A stretch of DNA of 64,000 nucleotides from Phytophthora colocasiae (taxonomy: Eukaryota; Oomycota; Peronosporomycetes; Peronosporales; Peronosporaceae), in NCBI GenBank assembly GCA_018806915.1, contig JAGKQI010000100.1, positions 806,001-870,000 of the forward strand, in the 5' to 3' direction. Positions 9,371 to 20,121 of this stretch are shown piece by piece. Every line of letters starts with the position of its first letter. Position 1 is the stretch's first letter. The position numbers and the translations under genes were made by a program. The notes beneath the pieces were generated by a model that worked only from the letters and a program-made list of their open reading frames with translations, made no database searches and was not told the origin of the DNA.

Positions 9371-10700
9371 CTAGGCCGCAGGCTGGGCCATCGATCCAGC
9401 CGCCAATCCTTTCAAGGCAGCGATCGTCGGACACTGGGCCACTGGATGACCGTTCTCTCCACAGAAGTAGCACCTGAACCCTTGAGCGTTAGAGGGAGCT
9501 CCGTTCCGTCCTCCTAGTTGACCTCCATTATAAGGGAGCTCACACTCAGCTGCAACGTGACCATACTGATTACACTTCCGGCAAGTCATCGTCCTTCTCA
9601 TACATGTAGCACGACCATGTCCCCTGTAGTAACATCGGCCACACACCGGTTCACCTTCCTGCGTACGGGTATCTTCCGCCATCCTGATTCCACGATAGCT
9701 TCTGTTTCCGTCCCCAGTCGCAGGAGCGTTCCCTGCGGTAGTGGCAGCTACGGTCAGTGACCGTCCTCGAGGTGACGAAGGTCTAGCCTTGCGCTCGTCC
9801 ATGAGTTGCTGCTGCCAAAGCTGCTGTTGGGCCATGAACGTCTGCAACTGCTGAGTTAATGCGTCCACCGCGGACGACGAATGACCGTTCTTGTTACTCT
9901 CTGGAGCTCCGTCCGAGAACTCCTCGTCTTCCTCACTAGGCCGATGCATGTCCTTCGACATCAACCACTCACACGCCTCGGGAATGTCGCGGGCTGGGCT
10001 TGAATCCAAGGCAGCCAGCATCCGACGGTTCCTGAGACCTCGACGGAACAGTTTGTACCGCATCTGCGGGTTCGGATAGTCGAGCGAGTCGCACAAGTCC
10101 GTGACTCGATCGCCCCACTCTTCCACCGATTCACCCTCTGTCTCTTGGTAGTGTGCAATCGATCCCATAGTTCGTCAGCCGTCCTACTCAGGAATTGGTT
10201 GTGAAAGCGAACCCTGAGGGTGGCGAACGTTTTGATCCTGGAGTTGCTCCACCACCGTTCCGCCTCTCTTCCTTTCAGCTTCTGACGGAACACCAACAAC
10301 CGTTCTCGGTCGGGCAACTGTCCTGTGTGCGCCTCGAACAGCTCCCAGAAGTCACGCGCCTTCTCCACCGTGGCCGTGTCTGAATAGAAAATAGGCAACA
10401 CCTTCATCACGTTCGACATCTTCTGCGTCAGGTCGTAGATCCTGGGCGGCGGAGGCGGTCTAGGAACGCCATACCCACCACCATACTGTCCATAAGCTCC
10501 AGGGGGAGGTCCAACTAACACTCTTTGCCCTCCCAGCACAGTCCTCGTCGGCACAGGAGGGACAGTAGGCTGTCTCCATCCTTGCGTCGGCGCAGCGTAC
10601 GCTGTCCGAGGGACGCTCGTCTGGGTTCCAGCCAGGATGGCCCCGAGACACGCTCGTACGAAGAGGCGCTTGTTCTAGGTGTACCCACTGGTTGGGTCGC
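9371..10700 (-). pseudogene. Gypsy-1 Gag, capsid and nucleocapsid part (frameshifted)
   Basis: The upstream frame (9961-10554, first codon GTG) carries the Gag capsid fold typical of Ty3 elements, including ARDFWELFEAHTGQLPD and AERWWSNSRIKTFATL. The correct frame then switches near 10,170 to 9371-10168, which continues the capsid (HYQETEGESVEEWGDRVTD) and ends with two zinc knuckles, CGRCYYRGHGRATC/CRKCNQYGHVAAEC, and a third, CYFCGENGHPVAQC. The overlap of the two frames with matching content shows a single indel rather than two genes. Confidence 0.85.
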
Positions 10701-10714
10701 AGGCGACTGAACGC

Positions 10715-11527
10715 CTATAGAGTCGTTACTCCGGGCAGCGGTTCGGTCATCGGCTGGGCCGACGACGCAGCAGTCACCGCAGACCGGGGCGGTACGCCTT
10801 GCTGATCCCACGCGAACGGCGCAGCCGTCTCCGTCTTCACCTCATACGGGTCCTCACTCAGTGTTCCCCAACCCCATCCAAGGGGACGGTCCGTGCGACG
10901 CTTCTCCGTTCCCGTGTATCTCGAGATAAACCCAGTAGGCGTCCTCATAGGGACTTCTTCGACCACTTCCTCCTTCATCATCAGTTCTTCCGTAGGGTAC
11001 ATCATGTGTGCACGTTCATAGGCGTCGTAGTCCGGGTAACCTTCATACATCTGCTGGCCAGCGTACAGAGCGGCCAGCCGTGCCGAACCGTACACCGGAT
11101 CCAGCAATGGAGCGCTCGGGACCGTGCTCTCCGCGGTCGGCTCCTCCGTCACTTCTTCCCTCTCGTCTTCCTCGTCGGCGGGTTCCGGCTCGTCCGGCTT
11201 CTCTTCCTCATCGCCGGCGTCAGCACCAGCCGTCAGGAGATCATCTCTCAACTCCTGCCTCAACGTCTCGCGACCAGCGGCCGTGCTGACTCCCACCGAC
11301 GGTTCATCATCTTCTTCTGCTTCTGCTCTCTTCTCCAGGCTAAGCGGGGCATCTCCACTGCCACTACGCGAAGCCTCTGCTTGGCGCGACCGTTCTTCCT
11401 CTTCTAATCGCTCCACTTCGGACAGGACCCGGACGGTCTTCTGACCTCCGGCCCGTCCACCCCCACGACCACTGTTCCCTCGGCCAGGGGTACCTTTCCC
11501 TCCATCTCTTCTTCCAATCCCGGACAT
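10715..11527 (-). pseudogene. Gypsy-1 Gag N-terminal region
   Basis: A 270-codon ATG frame: Gly/Arg-rich start (RGGGRAGGQ), acidic middle (EEKPDEPEPADEEDE), then a Tyr/Met-rich part (MYEGYPDYDAYERAHMMYP). It stops at 10715, after which proline/serine-rich coding-like sequence continues in a second frame to about 10,625 and a third to 10,170. This is probably the N-terminal part of Gag cut off by at least two further indels, but a separate short protein cannot be excluded. Confidence 0.6.
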
Positions 11528-12149
11528 TCTTCAAACTTCCAATACCTCCAAACTCCAATTCCTCAATACTTCAATTCCCCAATACTTCACTTCCAATACT
11601 TCAACGCTTCACTTCCAATTCTTCCGGACCGTCTTCTACTTCTGACCAATACTCCCGATACTCCAACTTCTGTTCCGTGGGAACTCACAAACTCGGAATT
11701 CCGCGCTCCCTGCGCCCCCGAGACTTTGCTTCTCAACCGTGACCGTCTGGACTCGATACCAGACCGCGTACACGCCGGGTTCTTCAACTCCACGGGCTCT
11801 TCCGACTTGCTCTTACTTGACAACGAATGCCGTACCCTGCTTCTCCACCACGTGTCGCGAGTCGGTCTTGGGCGGGACGGTAGACGCTGCGGGTTACAAG
11901 TAGAACGGAACGGTAGAGCGATAAAAGCGCACCACAAAAAGTAAAGAAAAATATAAAAAGCGATTATTCTTTGACTTGGGGCTTGTGCTGCGGTGCCCAA
12001 GGTAAATTCACGACTGACCTCCACCAGCACGCCCTTCCTTCACTGTTTTCCAACGTCTCACGTCCTCCAGAGTCCTCTTCCTTGTCCTTCCCGGGTCCGT
12101 ACCACCTCGACGGTACCACTCACCCCTTCCTCACACATACTCGGGGCGC
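11528..12149 (-). other. Gypsy-1 untranslated leader
   Basis: Between the 5' LTR and gag, with no convincing ORF. 11,528-11,650 is a degenerate array of short CTTC/CAATACTTC words. If the LTR ends at 12150, the adjacent minus-strand sequence is GCGCCCCGAGTAT, which lacks the usual TGG primer-binding start. So either the boundary or the primer type is atypical. Confidence 0.5.
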
Positions 12150-12429
12150 TGTTAAGCCCAGCGTAGCTCTAGTCCATGTCTTCCGTCCTTGGCATCAGCT
12201 CACACGCAACCTGGCGCACGCTCCACGCTCTTTCTTGGCTGCGCAGACCTCGTTTCCCTAGCAATAGCGGCGCGCACTCACCCTCGTGCTGGCTGCGACC
12301 GGGGCCGGCTCGAACAACTCCTCGCCATACATATGGTCTTCCGCAATGCGACGGGTCGTGGATCGGGTTTCAGAGGGGGAACGGTCGGGACCGTACCCGA
12401 GACGGTGGCCACCGTTCTCACTCGGGACA
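12150..12429 (-). repeat. Gypsy-1 5' LTR
   Basis: 12168-12429 is the duplicate of 1-262. I extend it to 12150 because the ends are then TGT...ACA (TGTCCC at 12429 and CTTAACA at 12150 on the minus strand). The 12429 end is secure; the 12150 end is inferred from the dinucleotide rule. Confidence 0.75.
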
Positions 12430-13137
12430 ACGGACACCAAGTGGGCGTTGACACGCGCCTACGACTGCACAACTGCTGAGCCTGGATGGAAGCACAAGAG
12501 AAGTTAGGTCGGCTCAGTTTGCCTGTTTGCATTTCAATCATTAATAAACTTTCCTCTTTGGAAACAAGCCCCGGGTAAACGCGACATCGGACAGCTGCGG
12601 CTATCCCGTCGTGTTAAGTGCTTTTCGTGATGGCGCGATTGACAGCTCAAAGTGCATCAACTGGATCACCTGCAAGTTCACGAAGCTCGTGGAAGCACAC
12701 TGCGTGCAGCTAGTCGTCAGTGTGTTGGTGGCGGACTACCGTCTTGGTGACAAGAAGCGCTGAATGCGAGTCGAGACAACACCACGAACTGTGTGGGGCG
12801 CGCGATACTTGTCGACAATACATCGTCGACGTGTCGACAATTGAGCACGGCTTTCAAAGCTAGCTGTGTTCTATTCTATCCATTCTAGCCAGGAATACTT
12901 TCGAACGAGTTTCCAAAGCGTCCATCCGCGATAGGCGATGGCGCGAACGGGGAGGAGCAGCCCATCGACAAAAGCTGACTCGTTGAGCGGCGCAAATGGA
13001 AGTGGACATCTGGTGAGGACAGCTTGGTCGCAGCTCATGTTGAAGCCGACGCTGCGGTTCGTCAGTGTGATCGCGCACAATTGGCCGAGCTTTTCAAACA
13101 GCTTCAACATGTCTAATCCTTGTCGATGGATATCTGA
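12430..13137. other. Intergenic, possible gene relic
   Basis: No recognisable gene. A 79-codon minus frame at 12871-13110 has a protein-like composition (MLKLFEKLGQLCAITLTN) and, together with coding-like sequence at 13997-14212, might be a gene broken by the transposon at 13140-14006. The reading frames do not join cleanly, so I do not call it. Confidence 0.3.
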
Positions 13138-13139
13138 TA

Positions 13140-14006
13140 CCGTAAATGACAGAAAGACACACTCAGCGACGTGCTCGAAAATGCTGTCATCGCAAATCGC
13201 CGAAAATGCTTCTTTGTGTCATGTCATGGCGTCGAAAATGCTTCTTTGTGTCATCTATCTAAATGGCTACACTTCTACTGCATTCAACGACTAAAACTCC
13301 TCATGTCTTTCTAAGTCTCTGTTGCACTGTTGAGAAATCAGCGAGCTGTAGATAGAATCCGTTGTAAGCTTCTCAAGGTGAGCGTAAAATGCGCTCAAGT
13401 CACCTGATCCAGTCCACGGATTCAGCCCACACACGTCAAACGACCTCTGAATGTACCTGTTCGAGATGTTTTCACAATTGATAGTCGCGTAGGCAGATTC
13501 AATGATTTGCATAAACAATCCCATTGTGCTTTATAGGACGCCCATTTTCGCATTAGTGTACAGCCAAATGTTCCCCGAAAAACTCTGAAGCGCTACAATA
13601 CCGGAGCTTGTTTGCCAGCATAATATCACAGTTAAAAAGCATACATCCACCTAGCCCAAACAGTAAGGTGTTCTGCTGAAGACAAGCTGAAAATGTGCGA
13701 GTTCATTATCACGTATGGCTGCCGTCGACAGCGACACACAAGTCCATTATCACGTACGGCCGCCAACGATAGTCACGTACGAGTCCACCGTCACGTACGG
13801 CGACAAATGGTACTTTTAAATTGAGATATCACTCAGGACCATGACACATCACCACGAAAATGCCATATGTGTTATGTCATCAGACTTTCGTGAAAATGCT
13901 TTCAAATGTCATCGCAACGCGCCGAAAATACTTTTATCTGTCATTTTTGACATAAAAAATACGAAAATGCTTCTTTTTGGCGGGTGTGTCTTTCTGTCAT
14001 TTACGG
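13140..14006. mobile_element. Pogo/Tc1-mariner-like DNA element with terminal inverted repeats
   Basis: The ends carry a perfect 23-bp inverted repeat beginning CCGTAAATGACAG at 13140 and its complement ending at 14006, flanked by TA on both sides (13138-13139, 14007-14008). A TA duplication is the mark of the Tc1/mariner/pogo superfamily. Subterminal repeats of the form CGAAAATGCTTCTTTGTG recur at both ends. The inside holds only a degraded transposase fragment, so it is non-autonomous. Confidence 0.8.
13291..13524 (-). pseudogene. Pogo-like transposase C-terminal relic
   Basis: A 77-codon frame inside the TA-flanked element. The segment YIQRSFDVCGLNPWTG resembles the region after the DDE core of pogo/Tigger-like transposases, where a helix is followed by an SF-x-x-x-G-hydrophobic-x-P motif. 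No catalytic domain remains. The assignment rests on that short motif and on the TA-flanked inverted repeats. Confidence 0.5.
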
Positions 14007-14008
14007 TA

Positions 14009-14384
14009 CTGTAAAACAGATCGCCATGCTTGTGCCGCCCACATGAGCAAACGGCTGCTGTCGGTACTGTAAAGCAGATCGACAGCTTGCTGCAGCGTGG
14101 AGCCAGCAACGAGCAACGTGTTTGCAGCAATTGCCTCCATCATGTGCGTTGGGTTTCGAGAACGAGAGGCGTCCTGCTTAAAGGATTGGAGTTCGAACGG
14201 AAAAGCACGCATTGCGTGACGGGCTCTTGCTGTCTGGGATCTTTAGCCTCGGATCCCAGGCTTTGAAGGGCTTAACTGAATTCCATCGGCCGAGTTCGTC
14301 GAATTCCGAGGTGAACAGATCGAAGGATACTTTGTAGCACAAGCTACAGGAGAATCGTGCAGGGGGGTGCTCTATGTGTGCACT
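14009..14384. other. Intergenic
   Basis: No gene recognised. A short direct repeat, GTACTGTAAARCAGATCG, occurs just after the transposon and again near 14,060. Confidence 0.4.
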
Positions 14385-15233
14385 TTAAAATAGTAGTTTA
14401 AGCAACTCCGTGGCGCATTCCTCTAGACTGGGACTCGAAATTAAGCCCTCAATGAGGTCGACCTCGAGCATTGTTGCGTCCGGATACACTGTTGACTCGG
14501 GGAAACTCCAAGGAGTAGCCTCGGATGAGAGTTCCGATTGAAAGGAATTCCTCTGGTACGACGCCGTTGTGGCGTAGCTGACTGGAATCGGCTCGCATCG
14601 GTAGTTGTTTTGCCCCATGGATCGAAGTCGCTCCTGCATGAGAGATTCCTCGCTTACATGGTGGCCAAAGTGCATGCGCATGAGCGCTTGCTTGGTACGT
14701 AGGCCGCGCAGTCTACGCGCAGCCTTTTGACGGTACTTTTGTGCGTGTGTCATGGTTTGGCGAACGGTGCGAGTGCCGACGTACGAAGCCACAAGCTTCC
14801 ACGGGCCATTGGCGTAAATCTTGATCGCCTCAAGGAATCTGGCGTGCTCTTCCTTGGTCCACACACCTGTACCCAATCCGTTCGGGCTTGACATTCCACG
14901 CGGAGACGCTTCATCGTCCGTGTATGAGGAGGAAGTGTTGGAATCCGTCTCAGTGTCCACCGACAATTGCTCGTCTTTCATTTTGGGCTCAACAGCGTTG
15001 GCAGTTGCAGTAGACAGGGCTTGGATCATCGTGGAGACAAATGGCGACTTTAACTGAGTCGGGAGGTTGTGGCGTGGTGGACTAGAAGATGAGTGCTTGA
15101 CACTAAGCAAATTGGAGAATGCATTCCACGTCGCACGGCCGACAAAGTCCTGGAACACACTATCGCTGCCGAGCTTACTGGCCTTTTGCCTGCGTGGCCC
15201 CTCGTGGAAAGCATCTCTGTGGCGTTTGGCCAT
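14385..15233 (-). CDS. Single-repeat Myb-like transcription factor (SHAQKY class)
   Basis: 282 residues, single exon, ATG start. Residues 123-170 form one Myb/SANT repeat, GVWTKEEHARFLEAIKIYANG followed by three spaced hydrophobics and a THAQKYRQK third helix. The last motif is a variant of the SHAQKYF signature of DNA-binding single-repeat Myb proteins, a class known from plants and oomycetes. The N-terminal 110 residues are Ser/Thr/Asp-rich and the C-terminal 100 are unstructured-looking. It is presumably a nuclear DNA-binding regulator; targets are unknown. The first 20 residues are rich in Lys/Arg and could hold a nuclear import signal. Confidence 0.85.
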   Translation of the reverse strand: MAKRHRDAFHEGPRRQKASKLGSDSVFQDFVGRATWNAFSNLLSVKHSSSSPPRHNLPTQLKSPFVSTMIQALSTATANAVEPKMKDEQLSVDTETDSNTSSSYTDDEASPRGMSSPNGLGTGVWTKEEHARFLEAIKIYANGPWKLVASYVGTRTVRQTMTHAQKYRQKAARRLRGLRTKQALMRMHFGHHVSEESLMQERLRSMGQNNYRCEPIPVSYATTASYQRNSFQSELSSEATPWSFPESTVYPDATMLEVDLIEGLISSPSLEECATELLKLLF

Positions 15234-17099
15234 GTACGCACATTTGATAGAGGGAAACCGTGGAAAACTTGCCAGCGTTTCATAACGCTTCCAAGTGGTC
15301 GAGTTTTGCAGACGAGGAACACTTTAAACGTGGCCAAGAGCGGTCATCCTCGGCTGCGTTGCAGCACATTTACCGAGCAAACTCTCAAGGTTTATCTTCT
15401 ATTCGTTGGTCTCAACGCAAGCTAAGCGGAAGAACTCCAGCCCGACGCGTGTTCTCAACAGTGGTTGCGATGTTGAGGACATTTATTGTAGCACGCGGTT
15501 TCCGGGGTTAAGTCTCGTGTTTTTGCAGCGCGACGGTTGTAAGTGACTGTCCGGTTGCTGGCGAATGAGGATGCCGTGCCGGCTCAAGAGACCCAAGACA
15601 TGATGTGTCCAGTTGAACGGCAAACGACGTCGCGGCCATTTGTACACTCAATGCTAAGCCGTGGAAACTGCCGCTCAAGAACACTTGGATAGCCCACTTT
15701 GTAGCGGACAATTCGTTTTAAGGCTTCTTGTTAGCACGAGTTCATATTAATCGATACGTGGTAGCTAGAGTTTTGTTCAAGTCAACTTCAAAAATGTTGT
15801 TGCGATCATAAAAAGATACCGTGTTGAAGACAATGCTGAAGTGCAGAAAACTCTTTACGCCAAGCAACCGGGCTCCTGAGCTGTTGAAGCGCTTCACAAA
15901 CAGTTGCAGTCTTCTTGATGTGGAATTGTGGCTTTGTATTGCTTTCGTCACCGGCGAGTCAGATCTTCTGCAGATAAGCCCACAACAGCACTGTCAGTGG
16001 AAGTCTTCATGGCTACTACATGTAGTATTTGGCAAGACGCTAACTCTGCACACCTGTATGAGATGCTCAGCGACAACACTGTACTGATCCTGGTCAAATG
16101 AGTGGCGACATCGCATTTATTCCTGTAGCACGTTAGAAGAGACCGACAAATCTTAGTCTGTTCTTTTTGCCGAGCTGCTTTCGAGCCACCCACATGGAGG
16201 GCATCTTTGCTCCTGCATCCGGGCTTTTCGGTTCTGCTGGCAGGGTATAGAGGTAGATAGACGATGACCGTTCTTGGTTGTGGTCAGGTGGAGCAGGAAG
16301 ACAGAATCAAAAATTGTGCTCGATTCGCCAGTAAAGATCAGTAAAACCTGCTCGCAGCCTTCACTTCCAACTGTGACCAGCATTCAAGGTGTAGTACAGT
16401 ATGTAGCGTGAGTAGTGAACGCCTGATATATATTCTGCGTCGTAGTCTATAAAGTGACGATGAGCGGTGCAAAAACGTACTGGATTTAGTCAGTAAGCTC
16501 AGTACCTTGGCCCATCTCCATCGACCTGGTTCCATGCTATATAGTAGGTTATAAGCTTACGACCCGTTCACTATTCACGCTACATACTGTACCAATCGGA
16601 CCAACGTGAATCTGCCAAGCTACACCGTGAGGTAATACAATACATTAGCTGTCGACCATTGATATAAATTAGGCATACAATGAGCAACAACGTGGCTAGT
16701 AAGTTTATAGACATTTGGGTCCTATAGGCCACAAATACTACGCCATTTCGCACGACCGCACTTGTCCGCCAGCGACAAGCTTTAGCCCTGTCTGTAGAAG
16801 TCGCTCCAAGTGAGACAGCTTCAACCGTTGAAGTTCAACACCAGCGCATGTATCATTCCTCCTGGCCAAGACCAGGAAAATATACCTGGCTTATCTCATG
16901 ACATGAAAGCATGTAAAATTAAAGTAAATTAGATTATAAATCAACCAGCATATTCAGTTCCATATAATATTTAAAAAAGAATTTAATTGACAATTTAAAT
17001 AAAGAGGTTTCTCATCCCTTGCACATCTCGTGTTGGTTACCGAACAAAATGCTTTGGCAGTATCGCTAGCAGCTCCTCAAGTCTCCCTCCCCGTGCATC
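15234..17099. other. Intergenic region with one MITE
   Basis: No coding region recognised in about 1.87 kb between the divergently placed Myb and lipase genes. It holds the 193-bp inverted-repeat element at 16397-16589. The 16,900-17,030 part is A/T-rich and lies just upstream of the lipase start. Confidence 0.5.
16397..16589. mobile_element. 193-bp MITE with TA duplication
   Basis: The ends are inverted repeats of about 25 bp starting CAGTATGTAGCGTGA, with one mismatch (G versus A). TA flanks both sides at 16395-16396 and 16590-16591. There is no coding capacity. CAGT-type ends and TA duplications suggest mobilisation by a pogo/Tc1-mariner transposase. Confidence 0.8.
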
Positions 17100-17964
17100 A
17101 TGAACGGGTTCTGGAGCTCTTCGCAGCTCCCTGATGCTGCCGACGACTCTGTCCGAGAAATTCCTTGCGAGCCGGCAGTTCCCCGTGCTCTGGGGGCTCC
17201 AGCCAAGACCAAACGCCGCCTGACGGAACTGCACGACGTGGCGCAATTAGGCTTCGGAGGTTGCGGCGGCATGTACAATTACTTCTTGGGCGTGGCGTCT
17301 GTCTTGCAAGAGGAATACGACCTCCAAGACGTGATATTTTCAGGTGTGTCAGCTGGATGCTTCCCAGCGTTGATATTGGCACTGGGTATGAATGTCAAGG
17401 AGTTTTTCTTCAAAGAGAACGTTCCCCTTATTGAGGAAGCTGCGAAATGCTCCTATGCTGGACTGGGCAAGTACGTGTTAATAAATCTACTAACTTAATT
17501 ATGAGAGAGTATAATACTCATATTTGCTTTGGTGTAGGTGGATCCCAATGGTCAAGGGCAATATGCTGAAGATGCTGCCTTCGAACGCGTACCAACATGT
17601 TGACAAGAAATTGTATTTTTCAGTCACGGAGGTTCCTGCACTACGTAACCATTTACTTACAACATGGACGAGTAACGAGGAAATGGTGGACTGTATGCTT
17701 TGCTCGGCTCACGTGCCTCTCTACACGACGTCGCTAGCGGCATCATACCGCGGAAAACGCTTCGTCGATGGAGGATTGAGCAACAACAACCCAGTGGTCC
17801 ACCCGGAGGCAGCGCACAAGGTGTTTCAGATCTGGAAATGGCGCTGGTTTGCACCCTCGTGGATTCTTGTTACGACAAATGCGGACTGGGCCGTGGAGCT
17901 CTTCCGTATGGGGCGGGAAGATGCAGCCAAGAACTTGCACGAAGTAGATGAAATCTTCTTCTAA
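17100..17964 (+). CDS. Patatin-like phospholipase, one intron
   Basis: Exons 17100-17470 and 17538-17964 join in phase to give 265 residues. The 67-bp intron has GTACGT and TGTAG ends and a CTAAC branch-like site. Protein motifs of the patatin family are all visible: the glycine-rich oxyanion loop GFGGCGGMYNYFLG (from 51), the nucleophile elbow GVSAG with Ser84, and DGG with Asp201, the catalytic dyad partner. Patatins hydrolyse fatty acyl esters of membrane or storage lipids. At 265 residues it is little more than the catalytic domain; no signal peptide or clear membrane anchor is seen. Substrate and location are unknown. Confidence 0.88.
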
Positions 17965-18661
17965 GACTCCTTTACAATCTGTACAGATCCTTTTAACCCT
18001 TTGGGCTTGCGTGAAACTCAACGAGTACTTCCTAGTTGTCGTGCCAACGACTTGTTGGTAAGGTCTGTGGTCAGTTTATCATCACGAGGATGCATTGCCA
18101 ATTCCGGCCAAATTTGGCGAAGTAGCTCGGCTAAACCGAGTAACATCCAGGTCTATATACCTGGGTGGAGACTTTCTCATCTCCACGATTCTCTCTACCT
18201 ACCGCACGAAGGGCTCCATACGTTCAGCAAACCTTCTCTTCCAACTATACTTCGGCTCGGTTGCGGGGGGAACCCACATCTTTTCTTTTTCGACGCTTGG
18301 GCAGCTTCGTGTGTACGGCCTACCGGATGAGCAAAAGAGACTGGTGATAACTGCGAGCAGAGCTTGCTCGTCCTGAATTCCGTCCACAATAATTTGTTCA
18401 ACTTGCTGTCACTCACGCTTCAGTAGAGTTTCCTTGTTGAAACACATACAGTACCATTTCGACGATAAGGAACCTGTTCACCATCGAGTTCTAGAATACA
18501 AACACCAGTTAAATCTCAGTCAACCGATATTCTCAAAGCCTTCGTCATCTATAAAGTGAATATATTAAATCCATTGCAGGTTTCGGTGCATGTTACTCCT
18601 TGGGGGAGGCAACGAAGAAAAACGACGAACATCCGTCTTTTTCTCCTAAGCTGCTCCCCCC
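17965..18661. other. Intergenic between lipase and small gene
   Basis: No gene supported. A 93-codon frame at 18095-18376 has an alternative start and no recognisable motif, and I leave it uncalled. Confidence 0.4.
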
Positions 18662-18907
18662 TCACTTCATTTTCTTCATGTCTCGAGCGACTTCCTCCCG
18701 GAATGCCTCACCGAACTCCTTGACCTTGGGCGCGTAGTTCTCGAACGAATTCTTGAGCGCATCGGCACCAGTGGATGCCATTGTCTTGGCGTCCTCCACG
18801 TGGTAGTGCGTTTTAAGTGCGAATCTCTGGAAGGCACGCGAGTTCGACAGCGCCTTGACAGCTACGTCGTTGATCACGTACGACACTAAGCGCTGGAAGA
18901 AGGACAT
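18662..18907 (-). CDS. Small conserved-looking protein, 81 aa
   Basis: I start at the ATG at 18907 (MSFFQRLVSYVINDVAVKAL) rather than the ATG 60 bp upstream, because the upstream 20 residues look like untranslated sequence. The N-terminus is amphipathic, with Arg/Lys and few acidic residues. The C-terminal half is a charged helix rich in Lys/Glu ending DMKKMK. No family recognised. The N-terminus would suit mitochondrial targeting, and the gene is divergent from the mitochondrial Rieske gene 422 bp away, so a mitochondrial role is possible but unproven. Confidence 0.6.
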   Translation of the reverse strand: MSFFQRLVSYVINDVAVKALSNSRAFQRFALKTHYHVEDAKTMASTGADALKNSFENYAPKVKEFGEAFREEVARDMKKMK

Positions 18908-19329
18908 TCTGATCACTTGCGGTTCACAGTGGAGCTTCTCGAATGGTCCTAAAAGTCTGCAGTGCATTTAACTTTGGTGTAGAATACACCAAGAAAAGAT
19001 AGTGGATAAAGACCTTCTATACAGAATTTACTTCTAATATCGCATAAATAGCTCTGTGTGGAGTTTCACATTTGGACTTACTTTGAAGAAGTCAATCATT
19101 GCGTGTTTATGTTTGATACGTACCTTAGAAATGGCATATCGTCTTCAAAGTGCTTGATCACAGTTCCTATCGGTGTTTCTGCCAATCGCGGTGGCTGGAC
19201 CCTCAGAATGTCACCCCTTCTTTCGCTGTACTTCCGTCCCGTGGGGGGCGCACGCAGACCGCACGTCTCGTTCAGCCACACAGAGACCGACCGACGCCTC
19301 CACAGCTCGTTCCTCCACTCCCCGCCATC
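18908..19329. promoter_or_regulatory. Shared divergent upstream region, small gene and Rieske gene
   Basis: 422 bp lie between the two divergent start codons, so the promoters of both genes must be here or in untranslated exons. No strong initiator or other motif stands out. Confidence 0.4.
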
Positions 19330-20121
19330 ATGATGCTGAAGAAGTTGAGCTCCTCTGTGGCCCCGCGCTGCATGCAGACCTTCCAGGGTACGTAGGCACT
19401 GTACTGTTGCATACCACTTGTGCGCAATGTATTGTAGCATTTTCCCCTTTTAAAAAAAATGCGCACCGGCGGAATTCATGAGAACTAAAGACTTCTTGGC
19501 TAATGATGATACTATAATGCATTATCAGGTCGCGCCGCCTTGAGCACGAAGGCTGTCGTGGACACGTACGAGTCACCCGACCACTACTTTGAGAAGGACC
19601 GCATTGACGCTGGAGACCCGAGCAAGCGCGCTTTCACGTACTTCATGCTGGGCGGAGCCCGTGTGGCGTACGCCACGGCCGCTCGTCTAGCTGTCGTTAA
19701 GTTCGTGGGAAGTATGAGCGCCTCGGCCGATGTGCTGGCCCTGGCTACCGCTGAGTTCGACCTGAGCAACATCAGCGAGGGATCAACCGTCACGGTCAAG
19801 TGGCGTGGCAAGCCCATCTTCATTAAGCACCGAACGGCCAAGGAGATCGATATCTCCAACCAGGTGGACGTGGGCAACTTGCGTGACCCGGAGACGGATG
19901 CTGTCCGTGTGCAGAAGCCCGAGTGGCTAGTGGTGCTTGGTGTGTGCACCCACCTGGGCTGTGTGCCCACGTCGGACGCTGGTGAATACGGTGGCTGGTT
20001 CTGCCCGTGCCACGGTTCCCACTACGACTTGTCGGGCCGCATCCGTAAGGGCCCCGCCCCGCTCAACCTCGAGATTCCTCCGTACAAGTTCATCGAGGAC
20101 GAGAAGATTCTTCTGGGTTAA
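19330..20121 (+). CDS. UQCRFS1: Rieske iron-sulfur subunit of mitochondrial complex III
   Basis: Exon 1 is 19330-19387 and exon 2 is 19529-20121, joined across a 141-bp GT-AG intron to give 216 residues. Box I is CTHLGC (Cys159, His161, Cys164) and box II CPCHGS (Cys178, Cys180, His181). By family precedent Cys159, His161, Cys178 and His181 bind the 2Fe-2S cluster, and Cys164-Cys180 form the disulfide. The N-terminus [22 protein letters not shown] is a typical mitochondrial presequence, followed by a tether helix ([20 protein letters not shown]). The protein carries electrons from ubiquinol to cytochrome c1 in the inner membrane. Two adjacent ATGs could start it; I use the first. Confidence 0.96.

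Larger units (their letters stand above)
1..12429 (-). mobile_element. Gypsy-1: Ty3/Gypsy LTR retrotransposon, left edge cut by window
   Basis: The sequence at 1-262 recurs at 12168-12429 with a single mismatch seen by eye (251 versus 12418), so these are the two LTRs. Everything related to gag-pol lies on the minus strand, which makes the right copy the 5' LTR and the left copy the 3' LTR. In minus-strand order: LTR, about 620 bp leader, gag with CCHC knuckles, protease-RT-RNase H, integrase with a chromo-like tail, a long ORF on the opposite strand, an env-like ORF and the 3' LTR. The protease-RT-RNase H-integrase order is that of Ty3/Gypsy. gag and pol are broken by at least six frame changes. 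The target-site duplication cannot be checked because the left end lies outside the window. Confidence 0.93.

Noticed and set aside
18095..18376. 93-codon frame after the lipase gene
   Set aside because: Alternative start, no motif, competing frames of equal length; cannot be linked to the lipase by a convincing intron.
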